From the NCBI RefSeq assembly GCF_034057115.1, contig NZ_CP139195.1, positions 558,001-622,000 on the forward strand: a stretch of DNA of 64,000 nucleotides, in the 5' to 3' direction. A program made the translations under genes and the position numbers. The DNA comes from Pseudomonas sp. AN-1. Lineage in GTDB: Bacteria > Pseudomonadota > Gammaproteobacteria > Pseudomonadales > Pseudomonadaceae. The number at the start of each line of letters is the position of its first letter. Positions within the stretch are counted from its first letter, which is position 1. Under the pieces are notes generated by a model. It did not search any database, had not been told where the DNA came from, and was given only the letters and a program-made list of their open reading frames with translations. This document shows, in pieces, positions 1 to 9,801 of this stretch.

Positions 1-1128
1 GCGCAGATAGCGCAGCACCCGGCGCAGGTCGCGCAGCGCCTTGTTGTCGAGCTCGGCGCTGCCCTCGGCGAAGCGGAAGTTGACCGCCAGGCGCTGGGCG
101 TTGCTCACCAGTTCGCGGTAGCTGTCCGGCATCTCGCCATGGGCCTCGACCTTCATGGCCTTGACGGTCTGGGCGATGAAGCCGCTATGGGCGACGATTT
201 CCTGGCCGCGCGGGCTGTGGGCGAAGCGCACCAGCTCCTGGGCCCAGGGGTTGCCTTCGCCCGGCTTCATGTAGAGGAACAGGCGCCGCGACAGCGGGTA
301 GTCTTCGGTGGCCACCAGCTCGGTGCTCGGCAGCATCGGCTGCGAGTCGCCGGCGCTGATCGCCAGTGGCCTGGCCTGGCGGATGTAGGGCAGGCCGATG
401 AAGCCGATGCCCTGCGGGTCCTGGCTGACCGCGTCGGACAGCTTGACGCTCGACTCGAAGCGCTGGGCGCCGGCGGCCAGGCTCTTGCCCTGGTTGGCCA
501 GCACCAGCTCCTTGAAGGTGTCCCAGGTGCCGGAGTTGTCGTCGCGGGCGTACAGGTGGATCGCGCCGCCGCGGCCGCCCAGTTCCTCCCAGGTCTTCAC
601 CTCGCCGGCGAACACCCGGGCCAACTGCGCCACCGACAGGGCGGCCAGCGGGTTGGACGGATGGAGGATCACCGCCAGGCCGTCGATGGCGATCACCTGC
701 TCGCCCTCGGGGCTCTTCAGGTCGCCGAGGCGGGCGAGGCTGGCGGCCTCGCTGTCCTTGATCGGACGCGACGAGGCGGCCAGTTCGGCTCTGTCGTTAC
801 CCAGGGCGACGAAGCCGGTGCCCGAGCCGTGGGCGGCCACCTCGATGCTGACCAGACGGCCCCTGGCATCGAAGCCGGTGACGCGCTGCTCGTTCTCGCC
901 GCTGTTCTCGATGCGGACCTTGCTGAAGCCTTCCTTCTCCAGCAGGCCGCTCACCAGCGCCGGCCCCAGCTTGTCGCCGATGGTGTTGGAGCCCTGCATG
1001 TGCAGGGCCGCCTTGCCGTCGGCGGGCAGGGGCAGGGCGGCGAGGCTGGTGGCCGGCAGGGACAGGGCCAGCAGCCCGCCGAACAGCAGGCGGGCTGGGG
1101 AAGCGAACGGGCGGGAGAAGCACGACAT
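1..1128 (-). CDS. PstS-like phosphate-binding protein with C-terminal OmpA-like domain (3' end missing)
   Basis: The frame reads from an ATG at 1128 to the left edge with no stop, so the C-terminus lies outside the window (376 codons present). Residues 1-30 are a signal peptide with a hydrophobic core ending near SLAA. The mature part has the substrate-binding fold of PstS-type proteins: a MQGSNTIGDKL loop near residue 44, a GSGTGF loop and a DDNSGTWDTF segment, which normally hold phosphate. The final visible residues (VNFRFAEGSAELDNKALRDL) look like the start of an OmpA-like peptidoglycan-binding domain, so this is a PstS-OmpA fusion rather than the standard ABC transporter subunit. A Pho-box candidate lies about 50 bases upstream. 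Expected to be periplasmic, possibly wall-anchored. It is transcribed in the same direction as xthA, 100 bases upstream. Confidence 0.85.
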   Translation of the reverse strand, partial: MSCFSRPFASPARLLFGGLLALSLPATSLAALPLPADGKAALHMQGSNTIGDKLGPALVSGLLEKEGFSKVRIENSGENEQRVTGFDARGRLVSIEVAAHGSGTGFVALGNDRAELAASSRPIKDSEAASLARLGDLKSPEGEQVIAIDGLAVILHPSNPLAALSVAQLARVFAGEVKTWEELGGRGGAIHLYARDDNSGTWDTFKELVLANQGKSLAAGAQRFESSVKLSDAVSQDPQGIGFIGLPYIRQARPLAISAGDSQPMLPSTELVATEDYPLSRRLFLYMKPGEGNPWAQELVRFAHSPRGQEIVAHSGFIAQTVKAMKVEAHGEMPDSYRELVSNAQRLAVNFRFAEGSAELDNKALRDLRRVLRYLR

Positions 1129-1174
1129 GGCGGCAGGAAACCTTGTTGGTCAGGTCTGGAATGCCGCGCAGATT

Positions 1175-1192
1175 AAGTCAGTACGATGACCG
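1175..1192 (-). promoter_or_regulatory. Pho-box candidate upstream of the PstS-like gene
   Basis: Read on the minus strand the site is CGGTCAT, four bases, CTGACTT. The PhoB consensus is two CTGTCAT repeats separated by four bases; the first repeat matches 6 of 7 and the second 5 of 7. It lies 47 bases before the start codon of the PstS-like gene, a usual place for PhoB to recruit polymerase. Phosphate-starvation control is inferred from the site and the product together. Confidence 0.55.
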
Positions 1193-1228
1193 TTCCGTTA
1201 CATGGTGGCGGAATGAGCGTGAACTGCG

Positions 1229-2041
1229 TCACATCAGCTCGAGCCACACCGGCGCGTGGTCGGAGGGTTTTTCCATGCCGCGCAGGTCGTAGTCGATGCC
1301 GGCTGCCTTGAGGCGCGGGGTCAGGCCGGCCGAGGTCATGATCAGGTCGATGCGCAGGCCGCGCTTGGGCTGGTCCTCGAAGCCGCGGCTGCGGTAGTCG
1401 AACCAGCTGAAGCGGTCGTTCACCTGCGGGTGCAGGGCGCGGAAGCTGTCGACCAGGCCCCAGGCGTACAGGCGCTCCATCCACTCGCGCTCCTCGGGCA
1501 GGAAGCTGCACTTGCCGCTGCGCAGCCAGCGCCTGGCGTTTTCCGCACCTATGCCGATATCGAGATCCTTCGGCGAAATGTTGAAGTCGCCCATCACCAC
1601 CAGGGCCTGTTCGGGGCTGAACTGTTCCTCCAGCAGGCGCTGCAGGTCGGCGTAGAACTGCGTCTTGGCCGGGAACTTGACTGCGTGGCTGCGGCTCTCG
1701 CCCTGCGGGAAGTAGCCGTTGAACACGTGCAGCGGCTGGCCCTGGGCGTCGAGAAAGGTGGCGCCGATGAAGCGGCGCTGCGATTCCTCGCCATCCCACG
1801 GGAAGCCCTTGACCAGGTTCTGCGGCGCCTGGCGCGACATCAGGGCGACGCCGTAGTGACCCTTCTGGCCGTGGTACTCGACGTGGTAGCCCAGCGCCTC
1901 GACCTCGGCACGGGGGAACTGCTCGTCCGCCACCTTGGTTTCCTGCAGGCCGATGACGTCCGGCTGGTGGCGCTCGATCAGTTCAGCCAGTTGATGAGGT
2001 CGTGCGCGCAAGCCATTGATATTGAAGGAAACAAGTTTCAT
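1229..2041 (-). CDS. xthA: Exodeoxyribonuclease III
   Basis: A 270-residue protein of the exonuclease III/AP endonuclease family, which cuts DNA at abasic sites and removes 3' blocking groups in base-excision repair. Family motifs are in order: the N-terminal [12 protein letters not shown] strand with the metal/phosphate Asn, the LQETK metal-binding Glu near residue 35, the [11 protein letters not shown] segment with catalytic Asp and Asn, and the C-terminal [11 protein letters not shown] with catalytic Asp-His. The open frame extends 43 codons upstream, but homology begins at MKLVSFN, so the ATG at 2041 is chosen. Length is normal for the family. It sits upstream of the PstS-like gene on the same strand and diverges from tpx. 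Confidence 0.96.
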   Translation of the reverse strand: MKLVSFNINGLRARPHQLAELIERHQPDVIGLQETKVADEQFPRAEVEALGYHVEYHGQKGHYGVALMSRQAPQNLVKGFPWDGEESQRRFIGATFLDAQGQPLHVFNGYFPQGESRSHAVKFPAKTQFYADLQRLLEEQFSPEQALVVMGDFNISPKDLDIGIGAENARRWLRSGKCSFLPEEREWMERLYAWGLVDSFRALHPQVNDRFSWFDYRSRGFEDQPKRGLRIDLIMTSAGLTPRLKAAGIDYDLRGMEKPSDHAPVWLELM

Positions 2042-2257
2042 GCGGTGCGAGTTCCGTGCGAGGTGTACGGCGGCGATGCTAGCCGATCCGGCGTGCGGGC
2101 GGCCACCGCCGGTACCTGCGCAAACTGCATGGATTTGCCTGCGCTGCCGCGTGCTAGGCTTTGCCGGCACACCGCCGGCGCGCCGGGGTGAGGCATGAAT
2201 TCTCGTGCGGCACTTCAGGTTCCGCGCTTAACTCTTTGAAGATAAAGGATAAAAGCA

Positions 2258-2755
2258 ATGTCCCAAGTGACCCTCAAAGGCAACCCGGTACGTGTCGACG
2301 GCAACCTGCCGCAGGTCGGCAGCCAGGCCCCGGCCTTCCGCCTGGTGGGCTCCGATCTGTCCGACCGCACCTTGGCCGACTTCGCCGGCAAGCGCAAGGT
2401 GCTCAACATCTTCCCGAGCGTGGACACTCCCACCTGCGCCACCTCGGTGCGCAAGTTCAACCAGGAGGCGGGCAACCTGGACAACACCGTGGTGCTGTGC
2501 GTCTCCGCCGACCTGCCGTTCGCCCAGAAGCGCTTCTGCGCCAGCGAAGGCCTGGACAACGTGGTCAACCTGTCCATGCTGCGTGGCCGCGAATTCCTCG
2601 AGGACTACGGCGTGGCCATCGCCGAAGGCCCGCTGGCCGGCCTGGCCGCCCGTGCCGTGGTGGTGCTCGACGAGCACGACAAGGTCCTGCACCGCGAACT
2701 GGTCGCCGAGATCGCCGACGAGCCGGATTACGCGGCAGCGCTGGCCGTGCTCTGA
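2258..2755 (+). CDS. tpx: Thiol peroxidase (atypical 2-Cys peroxiredoxin)
   Basis: A 165-residue peroxiredoxin of the Tpx family. It reduces hydrogen peroxide and alkyl hydroperoxides using thioredoxin; Tpx proteins are usually periplasmic or cytoplasmic soluble monomers or dimers, and no signal peptide is seen here. The peroxidatic Cys60 lies in [13 protein letters not shown] and the resolving Cys94 in RFCASEG, the spacing expected for Tpx. An AAGGATAAAAG ribosome-binding region precedes the ATG. The 216-base gap to the divergent xthA holds a CTAGGCT element at 2154-2160 that could be a -10 box, giving a leader of about 95 bases. Length and sequence are typical of the family. Confidence 0.96.
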   Translation: MSQVTLKGNPVRVDGNLPQVGSQAPAFRLVGSDLSDRTLADFAGKRKVLNIFPSVDTPTCATSVRKFNQEAGNLDNTVVLCVSADLPFAQKRFCASEGLDNVVNLSMLRGREFLEDYGVAIAEGPLAGLAARAVVVLDEHDKVLHRELVAEIADEPDYAAALAVL

Positions 2756-2899
2756 TCCGCCTTCTCCCGATGGGCTGCCTGGCGGCCCATCGGGTTGCGC
2801 TGCCGGGCATCCGCGATCGGCGCTTGTCGCCGGCCCCGTGCAGCCGCCGATCCATCAGCTAGCGTTTAGAGGAAAGTTCAAGCTGAAGGGGCGGAGAGA

Positions 2900-3721
2900 A
2901 TGGCCAAAGGCAAGAAGAAGGATGCGGCGGCTATCCCGGCGGAGCGGGAAAGACTGGGTCGCAAGGAATACGAGGAAGAGCTGCGCAAGCTTCATGTCGA
3001 GCTGGTCAAGCTGCAGCAGTGGGTGGTGGCCAAGGGCCTCAAGGTCTGCATCGTCTTCGAGGGGCGTGATGGTGCCGGCAAGGGCGGCACGATCAAGGCG
3101 CTCACCGAGCGGGTCAGTCCGCGGGTATTCCGCGTGGTGGCGCTGCCGGCGCCCAGCGACCGGGAAAAGACCCAGATGTACGGCCAGCGTTACCTGGCGC
3201 ACCTGCCGGCGGCCGGCGAGGTGGTGATCTTCGACCGCAGCTGGTACAACCGCGCCGGCGTCGAGCGGGTGATGGGCTTCTGCAGCGAGGAGCAGGCCGA
3301 GCGCTTCCTCAACGTCGTGCCGCTGTTCGAGAAGATGATGATCGAGTCCGGCATCATCCTCATCAAGTACTGGCTGGAGGTCAGCGCCGAGGAGCAGGAG
3401 CGCCGCCTCGCCGACCGCATCCACGACGGGCGCAAGATCTGGAAACTGTCGCCCATGGACCTCAAGTCGTTCAGCCGCTGGGACGACTACACCCGCGCCC
3501 GCGACGAGATGTTCGCCGCCACCGACACCTCCTGGGCGCCCTGGTACGTGGCGCGCTCCGAGGAGAAGCGCCGGGTGCGCCTGAACATCATCAGCCACCT
3601 GCTCCAGCACGTTCCCTACAAGGACCTCACCCAGGAAGAGAAGGTCAAGCTGCCCAAGCGCAAGGTCGGCCATTACCAAGGCGCGTCCTATCCGTTCCGG
3701 CTGGTCGACGAGCGTTTTTGA
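2900..3721 (+). CDS. ppk2: Polyphosphate kinase 2
   Basis: A 273-residue PPK2-family kinase, which transfers phosphate between polyphosphate and nucleotides and in many bacteria drives NDP to NTP. Walker A is FEGRDGAGKGG at about residues 53-63. The Walker B region is IFDRSWYNRAG with Asp112. The C-terminal WYVARSEEKRRVRLNII segment is typical of single-domain PPK2. The Lys-rich N-terminus (MAKGKKKD) is usual for this class. GGAGAG just before the ATG is a good ribosome-binding site. Whether it acts mainly on ADP, GDP or AMP cannot be read from the sequence. Its neighbours tpx and arcABC fit a stress-energy role. It converges with arcC. Confidence 0.94.
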   Translation: MAKGKKKDAAAIPAERERLGRKEYEEELRKLHVELVKLQQWVVAKGLKVCIVFEGRDGAGKGGTIKALTERVSPRVFRVVALPAPSDREKTQMYGQRYLAHLPAAGEVVIFDRSWYNRAGVERVMGFCSEEQAERFLNVVPLFEKMMIESGIILIKYWLEVSAEEQERRLADRIHDGRKIWKLSPMDLKSFSRWDDYTRARDEMFAATDTSWAPWYVARSEEKRRVRLNIISHLLQHVPYKDLTQEEKVKLPKRKVGHYQGASYPFRLVDERF

Positions 3722-3789
3722 GGCGGCGGCACGCAACGGGAAGAAGGCCTGTGGGCTGATGTCGGTGGGCCTGCTCCGGGCACTGACGC

Positions 3790-4716
3790 TCAGCGGAAGG
3801 TCACGCTGGCGCGCTCGGTGCTGACGCGGGTGCCCGCGCTGCCGTGGACGATGGCCTCGATCTGGGCCAGCGAACCGATCACCGCCACCCGGCCGGTGAG
3901 ACGGGCGAACTGGCTGGCGGCCTGCACCTTGGGGCCCATGGAGCCGGCGGCGAAACCGAGGCGCTCCAGCTCGTCGGGGTGGGCTTGGGCGATGGCCTTC
4001 TGCGTCGGCTGGCCCCAGTCGACATAGGCCGCGTCGACGTCGGTGGCGATCACCAGCAGGTCGCAGTCCAGCTGCCGGGCCAGCAGGGCCGAGCAGAGGT
4101 CCTTGTCGATCACCGCTTCCACGCCGTGCAGCTTGCCGTCGCGGTACAGGGTCGGGATGCCGCCGCCGCCGGCGCAGATCACCACCGAACCCTTCTCCAG
4201 CAGCCACTGGATCGGGCGGATCTCGATGATCCGCTGCGGGCGCGGGCTGGGCACCACGCGGCGGAACTTGTCGCCATCCGGGGCGATGCTCCAGCCCTTG
4301 TCGCGGGCCAGGCGTTCGGCTTCCTCCTTCGAGTAGACCGGCCCGATCGGCTTGCTCGGCTTGTGGAAGGCCGGGTCGGCGCCGTCCACCACCACCTGGG
4401 TGAGGATGGTGGCGAAGGGCACCTCGGTCGGCAGCAGGTTGCCCAGCTCCTGTTCGATCATGTAGCCGATCATGCCTTCGGTCTCGGCGCCGAGCACGTC
4501 GAGCGGGTAGGGGTTGGCGGCATCGTAGGCCGCGCCCTGCAGGGCCAGCAGGCCGACCTGCGGGCCGTTGCCGTGGGCGATCACCAGCTGGTTGCCGCTT
4601 GCCACCTTGGCGATCTGTTCGCAGGCGGTGCGCACGTTTTCGCGCTGGTTCTCCGCGGTCATGGCTTCGCCACGGCGCAGCAGGGCGTTGCCGCCCAGGG
4701 CGATGACTAGTCGCAT
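3790..4716 (-). CDS. arcC: Carbamate kinase
   Basis: A 308-residue carbamate kinase, the last enzyme of the arginine deiminase pathway: carbamoyl phosphate plus ADP gives ATP, CO2 and ammonia. Visible motifs are the N-terminal [11 protein letters not shown] phosphate loop, [21 protein letters not shown] and the C-terminal [10 protein letters not shown] segment of the amino-acid kinase fold. The start ATG at 4716 has AAGGGAGA about 8 bases upstream. It is the distal gene of arcA-arcB-arcC, 13 bases after the arcB stop, and is almost certainly cotranscribed. Cytoplasmic. Confidence 0.96.
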   Translation of the reverse strand: MRLVIALGGNALLRRGEAMTAENQRENVRTACEQIAKVASGNQLVIAHGNGPQVGLLALQGAAYDAANPYPLDVLGAETEGMIGYMIEQELGNLLPTEVPFATILTQVVVDGADPAFHKPSKPIGPVYSKEEAERLARDKGWSIAPDGDKFRRVVPSPRPQRIIEIRPIQWLLEKGSVVICAGGGGIPTLYRDGKLHGVEAVIDKDLCSALLARQLDCDLLVIATDVDAAYVDWGQPTQKAIAQAHPDELERLGFAAGSMGPKVQAASQFARLTGRVAVIGSLAQIEAIVHGSAGTRVSTERASVTFR

Positions 4717-4729
4717 GCTCGTTCTCCCT

Positions 4730-5740
4730 TCAGATGTCCGCCAGGGTCGCGACCAGGATCGCCTTGATGGTGTGCATGCGGTTCTCCGCCTGCTCGAAGG
4801 CGATGCACCAGGGCGACTCGAAGACGTCCTCGGTCACCTCGATGCCGTTGGCCAGCTGCGGGTACTGCGCGGCGATCTGCTTGCCGACCTTGGTCTCGCT
4901 GTTGTGGAAGGCCGGCAGGCAGTGCATGAACTTGACCCGCGGGTTGCCGGCGGCCCTCATCAGCTCCGCGCTGACCTGGTAGGGCAGCAGCAGCTTGATG
5001 CGCTCGCCCCAGGCTTCCACCGGCTCGCCCATCGACACCCAGACGTCGGTATGCACGAAGTCCACGCCCTTGACCGCAGCCCGGGCATCCTCGGTGAGCG
5101 TGATGCGGGCGCCGGTCTCCTCGGCGAACCGGCGGCAGGCGGCGACGTGCTCGTCGCTCGGCCACAGCGCCCTGGGCGCGGCGATGCGCACGTCCATGCC
5201 CAGCTTGGCGCCGATCAGCAGCAGCGAGTTGCCCATGTTGTTGCGCGCATCGCCCAGGTAGGCATAGCTGATGTCGTGCAGCGGCTTGTCGCTGTGCTCG
5301 CGCATGGTCAGCACGTCGGCGAGCATCTGGGTCGGGTGATATTCGTCGGTCAGGCCGTTGAACACCGGAACGCCGGCGTACTGCGCCAGCTCCTCGACGA
5401 TTTCCTGCCTGAAGCCGCGGTACTCGATGGCGTCGTACATGCGCCCCAGCACGCGGGCGGTATCCTTCATGCTCTCCTTGTGGCCGATCTGCGAGGACGT
5501 GGGGTCGATGTAGGTGACGTTGGCGCCCTGGTCGTAGGCGGCCACCTCGAAGGCGCAGCGAGTGCGGGTCGAGGTCTTCTCGAAGATCAGCGCGATGTTC
5601 TTGCGCCGGAGGTGCTGCTGTTCGGTGCCGGTGTACTTGGCACGCTTGAGGTCGCGCGACAGGTCCAGCAGGTAGCGCAGCTCGCGGCTGCTGTGGTGCA
5701 TCAGGCTGAGCAGGTGGCGGTTGTGCATGTTGAACGCCAT
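4730..5740 (-). CDS. arcB: Ornithine carbamoyltransferase, catabolic
   Basis: A 336-residue ornithine carbamoyltransferase. In this operon it should run catabolically, splitting citrulline into ornithine and carbamoyl phosphate. The carbamoyl-phosphate loop STRTR is at residues 57-61, the ornithine-side HCLPAFHN motif is near residue 272, and DVWVSMGE lies between them. The ATG at 5740 is preceded by GAGGTGA. Length matches catabolic OTCs of Pseudomonas (about 336). It follows arcA after an 86-base spacer that contains a strong hairpin. Catabolic direction is inferred from operon context, not from a diagnostic residue. Confidence 0.96.
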   Translation of the reverse strand: MAFNMHNRHLLSLMHHSSRELRYLLDLSRDLKRAKYTGTEQQHLRRKNIALIFEKTSTRTRCAFEVAAYDQGANVTYIDPTSSQIGHKESMKDTARVLGRMYDAIEYRGFRQEIVEELAQYAGVPVFNGLTDEYHPTQMLADVLTMREHSDKPLHDISYAYLGDARNNMGNSLLLIGAKLGMDVRIAAPRALWPSDEHVAACRRFAEETGARITLTEDARAAVKGVDFVHTDVWVSMGEPVEAWGERIKLLLPYQVSAELMRAAGNPRVKFMHCLPAFHNSETKVGKQIAAQYPQLANGIEVTEDVFESPWCIAFEQAENRMHTIKAILVATLADI

Positions 5741-5786
5741 GACGGGTCACCTCGTGAGAAAGCGGGAGAGGGCCGGTAGGGGCCCG

Positions 5787-5824
5787 GAGTGGCGCGGCGG
5801 ACGGACGGGACCGCCGCGCCGCTC
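5787..5824 (-). other. Hairpin between arcA and arcB
   Basis: A stem of 14 pairs (10 perfect G/C pairs, GGCGCGGCGG against CCGCCGCGCC, plus flanking pairs with one G-T wobble) encloses a 10-base loop. There is no T tract after it on the minus strand. Its place just after the arcA stop suggests partial termination or protection of the arcA message from 3' decay, giving more ArcA than ArcB/ArcC. Confidence 0.55.
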
Positions 5825-5826
5825 CA

Positions 5827-7080
5827 TCAGTAGTCGACCGCGTCGCGGATGATCGGGCAGGTCATGCAGTGGCCGCCGCCGCGGCCGCGGCCCAGCTCGC
5901 TGGCGCTGATGGTCACCACCTCCACCCCGGCCTTGCGCAGCAGGGTGTTGGTATAGGTGTTGCGGTCGTAGCCGACCACCACGCCGGGGGACAGGCAGAC
6001 CACGTTGTTGCCGTCGTCCCACTGCTCGCGCTCGGCCTCGTAGGCATCGCCGCCGGTCTCGACCACCCGCAGCTGCTTGAGGCCGAGAGCCTCGGCGACC
6101 ACCGCGATGAAGTGCCGGTCCTCGCGGCGGATATCCATCCCGCCCGGCTTGCCGGGGTCGGGGCGGATGCTGAACGGCACGATCTGGTTGACCACTTCGG
6201 GGAAGACGGTGACCAGGTCGCGGTCGCAGAAGGTGAACACGGTGTCCAGGTGCATGGCGGCGCGCGACCTGGGCATGCCGGCGACCACCACCCGCTGGGC
6301 CGCGCCCTTGGCGAACAGCGCCCGGGCCACCTGGCCGATGGCCTGGCGCGAGGTGCGCTCGCCCATGCCGATCAGCACCACGCCGTTGCCCACCGGCATC
6401 ACGTCGCCGCCCTCCAGCGTGGCGGCGCCATGGTCCTCGTCCGGGTTGCCCCACCAGATCTCGAACTCGGCCTTGGCGAAGTCCGGGTGGAACCGGTAGA
6501 TCGCCGTGGTCAGCAGGGTTTCCTGGCGGCGCGCCGGCCAGTACATCGGGTTGAGGGTCACCCCGCCGTAGATCCAGCAGGTGGTGTCGCGGGTGAACTG
6601 GGTGTTGGGCAGCGGCGGCAGGATGAAGCTGGTGTGGCCGAGGAAGTCGCAGAGCATCTTCACCACGCTGCTGGCGCCGAGGCCCTTCTGCAGGTCGGCG
6701 GCCGAGACGCCGCCGATCAGGAAGTCGGCCAACTGGCGGGCTTCCAGGCCTTCCAGCCAGTTGCGCATTTCCTCGCCGAAACCGATGCCGACCTGGTTGG
6801 CCGACAGCTTGCGGTCGAGGATCCACTTCAGCGCGTCCTTGTCCTGCAGGGTTTCGGCCAGCAGGTTGTGCATCTCCACCACTTCGACGCCGCGGTCCTG
6901 CATCTTGGCGACGAAGTCGAAGTGGTCGCGCTTGGCCTGGGACACCCAGATCACGTCGTCGAACAGCAGTTCGTCGCAGTTGTTCGGGGTCAGGCGCAGG
7001 TGCGCCAGGCCCGGCGAGCAGACCATCACCTTGTGCAGCTTGCCAGCTTCGGAATGAACGCCGAGTTTTCGCCTGGACAT
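5827..7080 (-). CDS. arcA: Arginine deiminase
   Basis: A 417-residue arginine deiminase converting arginine to citrulline and ammonia. The nucleophile is Cys405 in the GGGHCMTCP motif, with the catalytic His in MHLDTVFTF and acidic residues in FTRDTTCW and the EGGDVMPVG segment, all standard for the family. The start is placed at ATG 7080 ([13 protein letters not shown]), where homology begins and GAGGGGAT precedes it; the frame is open 24 codons further. The gene leads the arcABC operon. Upstream on the same strand lies a SulP transporter, not the arginine/ornithine antiporter arcD usual in Pseudomonas. I found no TTGAT-N4-ATCAA (ANR/FNR) site in the 130 bases upstream. Confidence 0.97.
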   Translation of the reverse strand: MSRRKLGVHSEAGKLHKVMVCSPGLAHLRLTPNNCDELLFDDVIWVSQAKRDHFDFVAKMQDRGVEVVEMHNLLAETLQDKDALKWILDRKLSANQVGIGFGEEMRNWLEGLEARQLADFLIGGVSAADLQKGLGASSVVKMLCDFLGHTSFILPPLPNTQFTRDTTCWIYGGVTLNPMYWPARRQETLLTTAIYRFHPDFAKAEFEIWWGNPDEDHGAATLEGGDVMPVGNGVVLIGMGERTSRQAIGQVARALFAKGAAQRVVVAGMPRSRAAMHLDTVFTFCDRDLVTVFPEVVNQIVPFSIRPDPGKPGGMDIRREDRHFIAVVAEALGLKQLRVVETGGDAYEAEREQWDDGNNVVCLSPGVVVGYDRNTYTNTLLRKAGVEVVTISASELGRGRGGGHCMTCPIIRDAVDY

Positions 7081-7210
7081 CGAGATCCCCTCTTCGCGTG
7101 GAGCTGATGAAGAGCAAGCGTAGAGAGGGCTGGCGACAATGCCAGCAGCCACGCCACGCGGCTGACGATCGGCCCTGCCACGCCGGCCGGATGCGCGCAG
7201 GCGTGCCGGT

Positions 7211-8947
7211 TCAGGGCGTCCAGTCCACCCCGTGATCGGCCAGATAGTCGTCCACGCCGGCGCCCACGGTGGGCTGGAAGACGTTGTCGCCGAACACCTC
7301 CAGCAGCCCGAAGCGCTTGAACTTGTCCTTGACCGGGTCCTTCATCTCGGCGAAGTGCAGCTCGATGCCGCGCTCGCGCAGCGTCTGGCACAGCTCGGCG
7401 AGCATGTCAGCGGAGGTGACGTCGATGCTGGTGACCGGCTCGGCGGTCACTACGACCCGCCTTACCGCGGTGGGCGACTCCTCGATGGCCTCCATCAGGC
7501 ACTCGCGGAACAGCTCTGCGTTGGCGAAGAACAGCGGCGCGTCCCAGCGGAACAGCACCAGGCCAGGTACGCGGCGGGCTTCCGGATAGCGCTTGACGTC
7601 GTGATAGCCGCGGATGCCGGTGACCCGGCCGAGGATGGCGTAGTGCGGGCGCCAGCCGTCCCACAGGTACTCGAGTACGGCGATCCCCACGGCCAGGCAG
7701 ATGCCGGGAATGGCGCCGAACACGGCGACTCCGGCGAAGCAGGCCATCGACAGCCAGAACTCCCAGCGCTGGATGCGAAAGATCCGCTTGAGATCGGCGA
7801 ACTCGAACAGGCCGAGCACCGCGGCGATCACCACCGCCGCCAGGGCGCTGCTCGGCAGGTAGCGCATCAGCTGCGGAGCGACCAGAAGCAGCGCCGCCAC
7901 GGCGAGGGCGCCGACCACGCCGGTCAGCTGGGTCTGCGAGCCGGCCGCCTCGGCCACCGGCGTGCGCGAGGAGCTGCTGCTGATCGGGAAGCCCTGGAAC
8001 AGCCCGGCGGCGAGGTTGGCGGCCCCCAGGCCGACCATCTCCTGGTTGGGATCGACCGGGGTCTGGGTGCGCGCGGCGTAGGTGCGCGACAGCACGCTGG
8101 TGTCGGCGAAGGAGACGATGGCCACGGCGCAGCCGCCGAGCACCACGGTGGCGATGTCCACGCCGCTGAGCCAGGGCAGGACGAAGCTGGGCAGGCCCTG
8201 GGGCAGGTCACCCAGCACCTTGACGCCGTGCTTGTCGAGATCGAGGAGACCGACCGCCACGGTGGCGAGGATCACCACGATGAGGATGCCCGGCAGCTGC
8301 TTGAACGGCTTGAGCAGCAGGATCAGCGCCAGGCTGCCGCCGCCGACGGCAAAGCTGTACCAGTTGGCCTGGCCGGCGGCGATGGCTTCGACCAGGTGCC
8401 AGAGGTCGAGCAGGGGGCCTTCGCCTTCGATGGAAATGCCGAACAGCTTGGGCGTCTGGGCGATCAGCACGACCAGGGCGATGCCGTTCATGTAGCCGTA
8501 GCGGATCGGCTTGGACAGCAGCTCGGTGATGAAGCCCAGGCGCAGCAGACCGACGGCGATGCACACCACGCCGGAGACCACCGCCATCATGCTGGCCAGG
8601 GTGATGGCGCGCATCGGGTCGCCGCCGGAGAGCGGCAGCACCACGGCGAGGATGGGCGCGGCCAGCGAAGAGTCCGGGCCGAGCACCAGGATGCGGCTGG
8701 GGCCGAACAGGGCGTAGGCCAGCAGCGGCACAATGGTGGCGTACAGGCCGTAGATGCCCGGCACCCCGGAGGCCTCGGCGTAGGCGATGCCGACCGGCAC
8801 CAGCATAGAGGTGAGCACCAGGCCGGCGGCCAGGTCCTTGGGCAGCCATTCCGGCTGGTATTGCCTGAGCATCAGCAGGCCGGGCAGCCAGCGCAGCCAG
8901 GAGCTGGGGGTGGAGCGGGGCGATGGCAACGGAGGCGGGGAGCGCAT
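7211..8947 (-). CDS. SulP family anion transporter with STAS domain
   Basis: A 578-residue inner-membrane protein of the SulP/SLC26 family. The N-terminal two thirds hold about 10-14 hydrophobic segments, including the family's [20 protein letters not shown] and [12 protein letters not shown] segments. The last 110 residues are a soluble STAS domain ([18 protein letters not shown] to [13 protein letters not shown]). Members move sulfate, bicarbonate or other anions with H+ or Na+; the substrate cannot be told here. It is 130 bases upstream of arcA on the same strand, so read-through into arcABC is possible. An AAGGA site precedes the ATG at 8947. Confidence 0.9.
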   Translation of the reverse strand: MRSPPPLPSPRSTPSSWLRWLPGLLMLRQYQPEWLPKDLAAGLVLTSMLVPVGIAYAEASGVPGIYGLYATIVPLLAYALFGPSRILVLGPDSSLAAPILAVVLPLSGGDPMRAITLASMMAVVSGVVCIAVGLLRLGFITELLSKPIRYGYMNGIALVVLIAQTPKLFGISIEGEGPLLDLWHLVEAIAAGQANWYSFAVGGGSLALILLLKPFKQLPGILIVVILATVAVGLLDLDKHGVKVLGDLPQGLPSFVLPWLSGVDIATVVLGGCAVAIVSFADTSVLSRTYAARTQTPVDPNQEMVGLGAANLAAGLFQGFPISSSSSRTPVAEAAGSQTQLTGVVGALAVAALLLVAPQLMRYLPSSALAAVVIAAVLGLFEFADLKRIFRIQRWEFWLSMACFAGVAVFGAIPGICLAVGIAVLEYLWDGWRPHYAILGRVTGIRGYHDVKRYPEARRVPGLVLFRWDAPLFFANAELFRECLMEAIEESPTAVRRVVVTAEPVTSIDVTSADMLAELCQTLRERGIELHFAEMKDPVKDKFKRFGLLEVFGDNVFQPTVGAGVDDYLADHGVDWTP

Positions 8948-9097
8948 GACGGAAGCGTCCTTGGCGAGCGCAGGGAGCCGGCTCGAGGGGCTTGGCGGTT
9001 GGGCATCGAGAAGAAGGCTAGGCGGAGTTTCGCCGTCATGCCGGCTCGCCGCCCCGTGGCAGCGCGGGTTCGCAGTCGTTCAGGGGAACGCAATGAC

Positions 9098-9125
9098 AAA
9101 CGCCCCGAACTCGGTCGGGGCGTTT
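9098..9125. terminator. Terminator hairpin downstream of the glycine-zipper gene
   Basis: A perfect stem CGCCCCGA / TCGGGGCG flanked by AAA and TTT pairs, with a six-base loop (11 pairs in all). The terminal T run makes it a plausible intrinsic terminator for the minus-strand gene at 9193-9549. It also sits between that gene and the SulP gene. Confidence 0.75.
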
Positions 9126-9192
9126 GCTGGTGGTCAGCCCTTCGGGGCTTTCACACGGCTTGTGGCGTCGGGCGATGAGCCCGGGGCGTTGC

Positions 9193-9549
9193 TCAACGTC
9201 CCATCTTGTTGCCGAGAGCGCCGCCGGCCGCGCCGCCGAGGCCTGCGCCGATGGCGCCGCCGGTGCTGCCGCCGATGGTGTTGCCGAGCAGCGAGCCACC
9301 GGCCGCGCCAAGGCCGCTGCCTACGGCTGCCTCGGTCTTGCGGCCCTTCTTGGCGGTCACCGCGCCGCCGGCGGCGGCGCCCAGGCCGGCGCCGACCGCG
9401 GCGCCGGTCTTGCCACCGACCGCCTGGCCGAGGACGTTGCCCAGGGCGCCGCCGAGGCCGCCGCCGACCGCGGCACGGGTGGTGCCATCGGCCATGGCGC
9501 CTTGGGCGCACAGCAGGCTCAGGGTCAGGACGGAAAGTGCTTTACGCAT
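9193..9549 (-). CDS. Secreted glycine-zipper protein
   Basis: A 118-residue protein with an N-terminal signal peptide (MRKALSVLTLSLLCAQGAMA). The mature part is almost wholly Gly/Ala with repeated GxxxG steps (for example GGGLGGALGNVLGQAVGGK and GGAIGAGLGGAAGGALG). This is the glycine-zipper pattern of small periplasmic or outer-membrane-associated proteins. The central KKGRKTE is the only charged stretch. The ATG at 9549 has GAGG upstream; the frame continues further but without homology. Function unknown. It diverges from the muxABC-opmB operon. Confidence 0.8.
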   Translation of the reverse strand: MRKALSVLTLSLLCAQGAMADGTTRAAVGGGLGGALGNVLGQAVGGKTGAAVGAGLGAAAGGAVTAKKGRKTEAAVGSGLGAAGGSLLGNTIGGSTGGAIGAGLGGAAGGALGNKMGR

Positions 9550-9581
9550 GGTGCGAACCTCATGGACGAAAACCGGGTGAA

Positions 9582-9692
9582 TTGTCCCGACCCGTCCGGC
9601 ATTTGTCCAACGCCGGGCGGGCCGGATGGAAACGGGTTCACGGTGGGACAACTGCCAGGCGGAGAGGTTCGCTTTGAGGACAAACTTGTCCT
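9582..9692. promoter_or_regulatory. Cluster of five GGACAA/TTGTCC elements upstream of muxA
   Basis: TTGTCC occurs at 9582-9587, 9603-9608 and 9686-9691; its complement GGACAA occurs at 9646-9651 and 9678-9683. The last two form a 16-bp palindrome (AGGACAA, two bases, TTGTCCT) at 9677-9692. The first two are 21 bases apart and the two GGACAA copies are 32 apart, close to whole helical turns. This is the control region between the glycine-zipper gene and muxA. A repressor or activator site array is inferred; the protein is unknown. Confidence 0.45.
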
Positions 9693-9801
9693 GGTTGCCT
9701 GTCGGATGCCCGCCGCCGGCAGGTAAAGTGCAGGTAAAGAACCTTTGCGCTCCAACTGAGAAGCCTTATCGTTCAGGCTCCCAAGGAAAGTGACCTGCAC
9801 C

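Noticed and set aside
7081..7210. ANR/FNR box before arcA
   Set aside because: Both strands were read for TTGAT-N4-ATCAA and close variants; none was found.
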